In this document: piece by piece, positions 62,708 through 64,000 of the stretch
How the letters are laid out: each line of letters begins with the position of its first letter
Numbering within the stretch: position 1 is the first letter of the stretch
Assembly: GCA_029938115.1 (NCBI GenBank)
Contig: JAPYOP010000003.1
Coordinates: 1 to 64,000, forward strand
DNA from: Colwellia sp.
Lineage (GTDB): Bacteria > Pseudomonadota > Gammaproteobacteria > Enterobacterales > Alteromonadaceae
DNA: 64,000 bases
Reading direction: 5' to 3'
Position numbers and translations under genes: made by a program
Notes under the pieces: model-generated
What the model was told of the DNA's origin: nothing
The model's input: the letters and a program-made list of their open reading frames with translations, nothing else
Database searches by the model: none

Positions 62708-62926
62708 ATGCAACATTACTTTCAATACACCTGCCAAAATGGATTAAGCGGCGAGTGGCTCAAAGAAAGCACTTTTACAAAAGTTTTACATGGGCATACT
62801 TTAACAACAGCTATCATATCGCCTCATTGTTCTTCTACTGAAAGAGGCGTACACCATGCGATCGATTTATTTAATCAAAGTGAAAAAGGGAGTGTGGAAT
62901 GGCGCTCTTGGCAAGTTAAGAAATAA
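62708..62926 (+). CDS. Small hypothetical protein (72 aa)
   Basis: The frame from ATG 62708 (GTG 62702 also possible) encodes 72 residues with CQNGLSGEWLKES near the start and SEKGSVEWRSWQVKK at the end. No signal peptide or known motif is seen. The gap 62542-62701 before it shows no gene. It lies just before another small frame and may be part of the same transcript. Confidence 0.4.
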   Translation: MQHYFQYTCQNGLSGEWLKESTFTKVLHGHTLTTAIISPHCSSTERGVHHAIDLFNQSEKGSVEWRSWQVKK

Positions 62927-62942
62927 AGGTGTGAAGGGGGAA

Positions 62943-63104
62943 ATGAAAGTGAGTATCAAAGCACACCATCATGGTTCAAAAATCAACTTGGAATATACCG
63001 TAAACAGTGATTCACTCATTGAGCATAAAACTTGGTCAAGTTATATCGATGGTATGTTAGCTGCTCAAATGAGCAGCCTTAAAAACTCGTTGAATGAAAG
63101 GTAA
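62943..63104 (+). CDS. Very small hypothetical protein (53 aa)
   Basis: ATG 62943 is preceded by AAGGGGG and encodes 53 residues starting MKVSIKAHHHGSKINLEY. A longer reading from 62856 would overlap the previous gene and lacks a ribosome site. It starts 16 bp after the previous small gene. Function unknown. Confidence 0.4.
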   Translation: MKVSIKAHHHGSKINLEYTVNSDSLIEHKTWSSYIDGMLAAQMSSLKNSLNER

Positions 63105-63166
63105 AACCTACGTCGGATTATCCATCAAACGTAGCATTAATAAACTTTAATAACTTAGGTATTAAT

Positions 63167-63955
63167 ATGAATACACTCAATCAATTATTAAAATACTGCA
63201 GCTTCTGTATTTGTGCTTTGGTATTTAATCAGGCAAATTCCGCTGCCTTTGTAAACCAGAAAGGGACCCTATCGGATAACATTATAATAAAAAGTGAGGT
63301 CTTTAATTACTCACTTCAATACCGCGTCTATACGCCAGCCAAGATGAAAGCAGATGCTAAGCTTCCAACAATTTATTTAGCTGATGGTCAGTGGTATATT
63401 GGCTCAGGTAATATGGTTGATGTTTTAGACTGGGAAATTTCAGAAGGCAATATTGAGCCAGTAATTGCTGTTTTTGTTGATAACAGAGACCCAGAAAACT
63501 TGGATAATAACCGCCGTAATTCACAGTTTTTCTGCAATCAAAATTATGTCGATTTTTATAAGACAGAGTTACTCCCAACAATTGAAGCAAATTATCCTGC
63601 CAGTAATAAGCGAGAAAACCGGGTCATTCAAGGGCTTTCCTTTGGTGGTTATAACGCAGCATGTTTTGGTTTAATGGCACACCAAGAGTTTGGTGGGATT
63701 TCAATGCAATCACCAGCGAACAGCAAGATGCTTAAACAAATTTCTGCCCGTTATAAAGCAGCAGAAAAATTACCTGTTAAGATATTTTTAAGTTTTGGTA
63801 AGAAAAATGATAATCAAATTGAAGGTAGAAAGTTTAAAAATATATTATTAGAAAAGGGATATGAGCTTGAATATAAAGAAGTAAATTTTGGTCACGAATG
63901 GCGAAACTGGGGCCCATTACTTGATGATAGTTTAAGGCACTTTTTTGCTAATTAA
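63167..63955 (+). CDS. Secreted alpha/beta-hydrolase (esterase D/enterochelin-esterase type)
   Basis: The 262-aa protein has a signal peptide (residues 1-26, ending NSA). The mature part shows the esterase fold: LPTIYLADGQWY, the nucleophile elbow GLSFGG with S158, and the catalytic histidine H243 in FGHEWRNW. An aspartate or glutamate near 215 could complete the triad (FGKKNDNQIEG). It would hydrolyse an ester in the periplasm or outside the cell. AGGTATTAAT precedes the ATG. The last 45 bases of the window show nothing further. Confidence 0.85.
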   Translation: MNTLNQLLKYCSFCICALVFNQANSAAFVNQKGTLSDNIIIKSEVFNYSLQYRVYTPAKMKADAKLPTIYLADGQWYIGSGNMVDVLDWEISEGNIEPVIAVFVDNRDPENLDNNRRNSQFFCNQNYVDFYKTELLPTIEANYPASNKRENRVIQGLSFGGYNAACFGLMAHQEFGGISMQSPANSKMLKQISARYKAAEKLPVKIFLSFGKKNDNQIEGRKFKNILLEKGYELEYKEVNFGHEWRNWGPLLDDSLRHFFAN

Positions 63956-64000
63956 CCGTTTACAAATGTTTGACAGTGCTATCCATTAAACTCGTTATAT

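Noticed and set aside
1-64000. CRISPR arrays and insertion sequences
   Set aside because: No regularly spaced identical repeats with unique spacers, and no transposase gene or terminal inverted repeats of IS type were found.

Overview
The window reads as chromosomal DNA of an AT-rich marine gammaproteobacterium. The style of the proteins (asparagine/lysine-rich, many acyl-CoA enzymes, a TonB receptor, GST, XdhC and MacB-like ABC modules) suggests Alteromonadales, most likely a Colwellia/Thalassotalea-type organism. This placement is inference; no rRNA or complete tRNA gene is present to fix it.

Bases 1-15100 are accessory DNA. On the minus strand lie a giant recombinase gene (1738 aa, 1047-6263), a 254-aa partner of unknown function, and the first 11 codons of what looks like an integrase at the window edge. 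The giant protein carries a canonical tyrosine-recombinase domain near its C-terminus and, by my reading, a second degenerate one in its middle. To its right is a relic of hipA and then a 45-nt copy of the 3' end of an initiator tRNA gene (6997-7041), interpreted as an attachment site. The same layout recurs at 11306-14745: a decayed N-terminal copy of the giant recombinase, an intact hipBA pair and a decayed tRNA remnant. The two copies have decayed in complementary ways. Between them are a Fic protein with an AbiEi-like N-terminus, behind four repeats spaced exactly 23 bp apart, and a LysR regulator divergent from an L-lactate dehydrogenase gene (lldD).

Bases 15100-35321 form a catabolic cluster for a hydrophobic acid or lipid: two SDRs, three acyl-CoA dehydrogenases, an AMP-forming acyl-CoA ligase, an SCP-x-type thiolase, a saccharopine-dehydrogenase-like reductase, a CaiB-type CoA-transferase, a MaoC hydratase, a desaturase fused to its own ferredoxin reductase and ferredoxin, a nitronate-monooxygenase-like protein, a GST and a TonB-dependent receptor. 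The regulators are TetR, GlxA-type AraC and a large MalT-type LuxR protein. Candidate operators can be seen for several of these. The substrate cannot be read from sequence.

Bases 35325-41489 hold the LuxR gene, two small exported or membrane proteins (one DUF1287), a second GST, a flavin-reductase-like protein and an XRE-cupin regulator.

Bases 41634-61108 hold two paralogous efflux modules (HlyD-type adaptor, MacB-type ATPase, large FtsX-type permease). The first has a good sigma-54 promoter (41634-41650) and carries its own NtrC-type regulator and NtrY-type kinase. The second lies behind a LytS/LytTR two-component pair and has a highly structured leader before its first gene. Between the modules are an XDH-type molybdopterin-subunit pseudogene, an intact xdhC, an ABC-2 transporter pair, an orphan propeller-like secreted protein and a phosphatase-like protein with an altered P-loop. 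The right end (61307-63955) has an uncharacterised zinc-ribbon/Sel1-like membrane protein, three very small genes and a secreted esterase.
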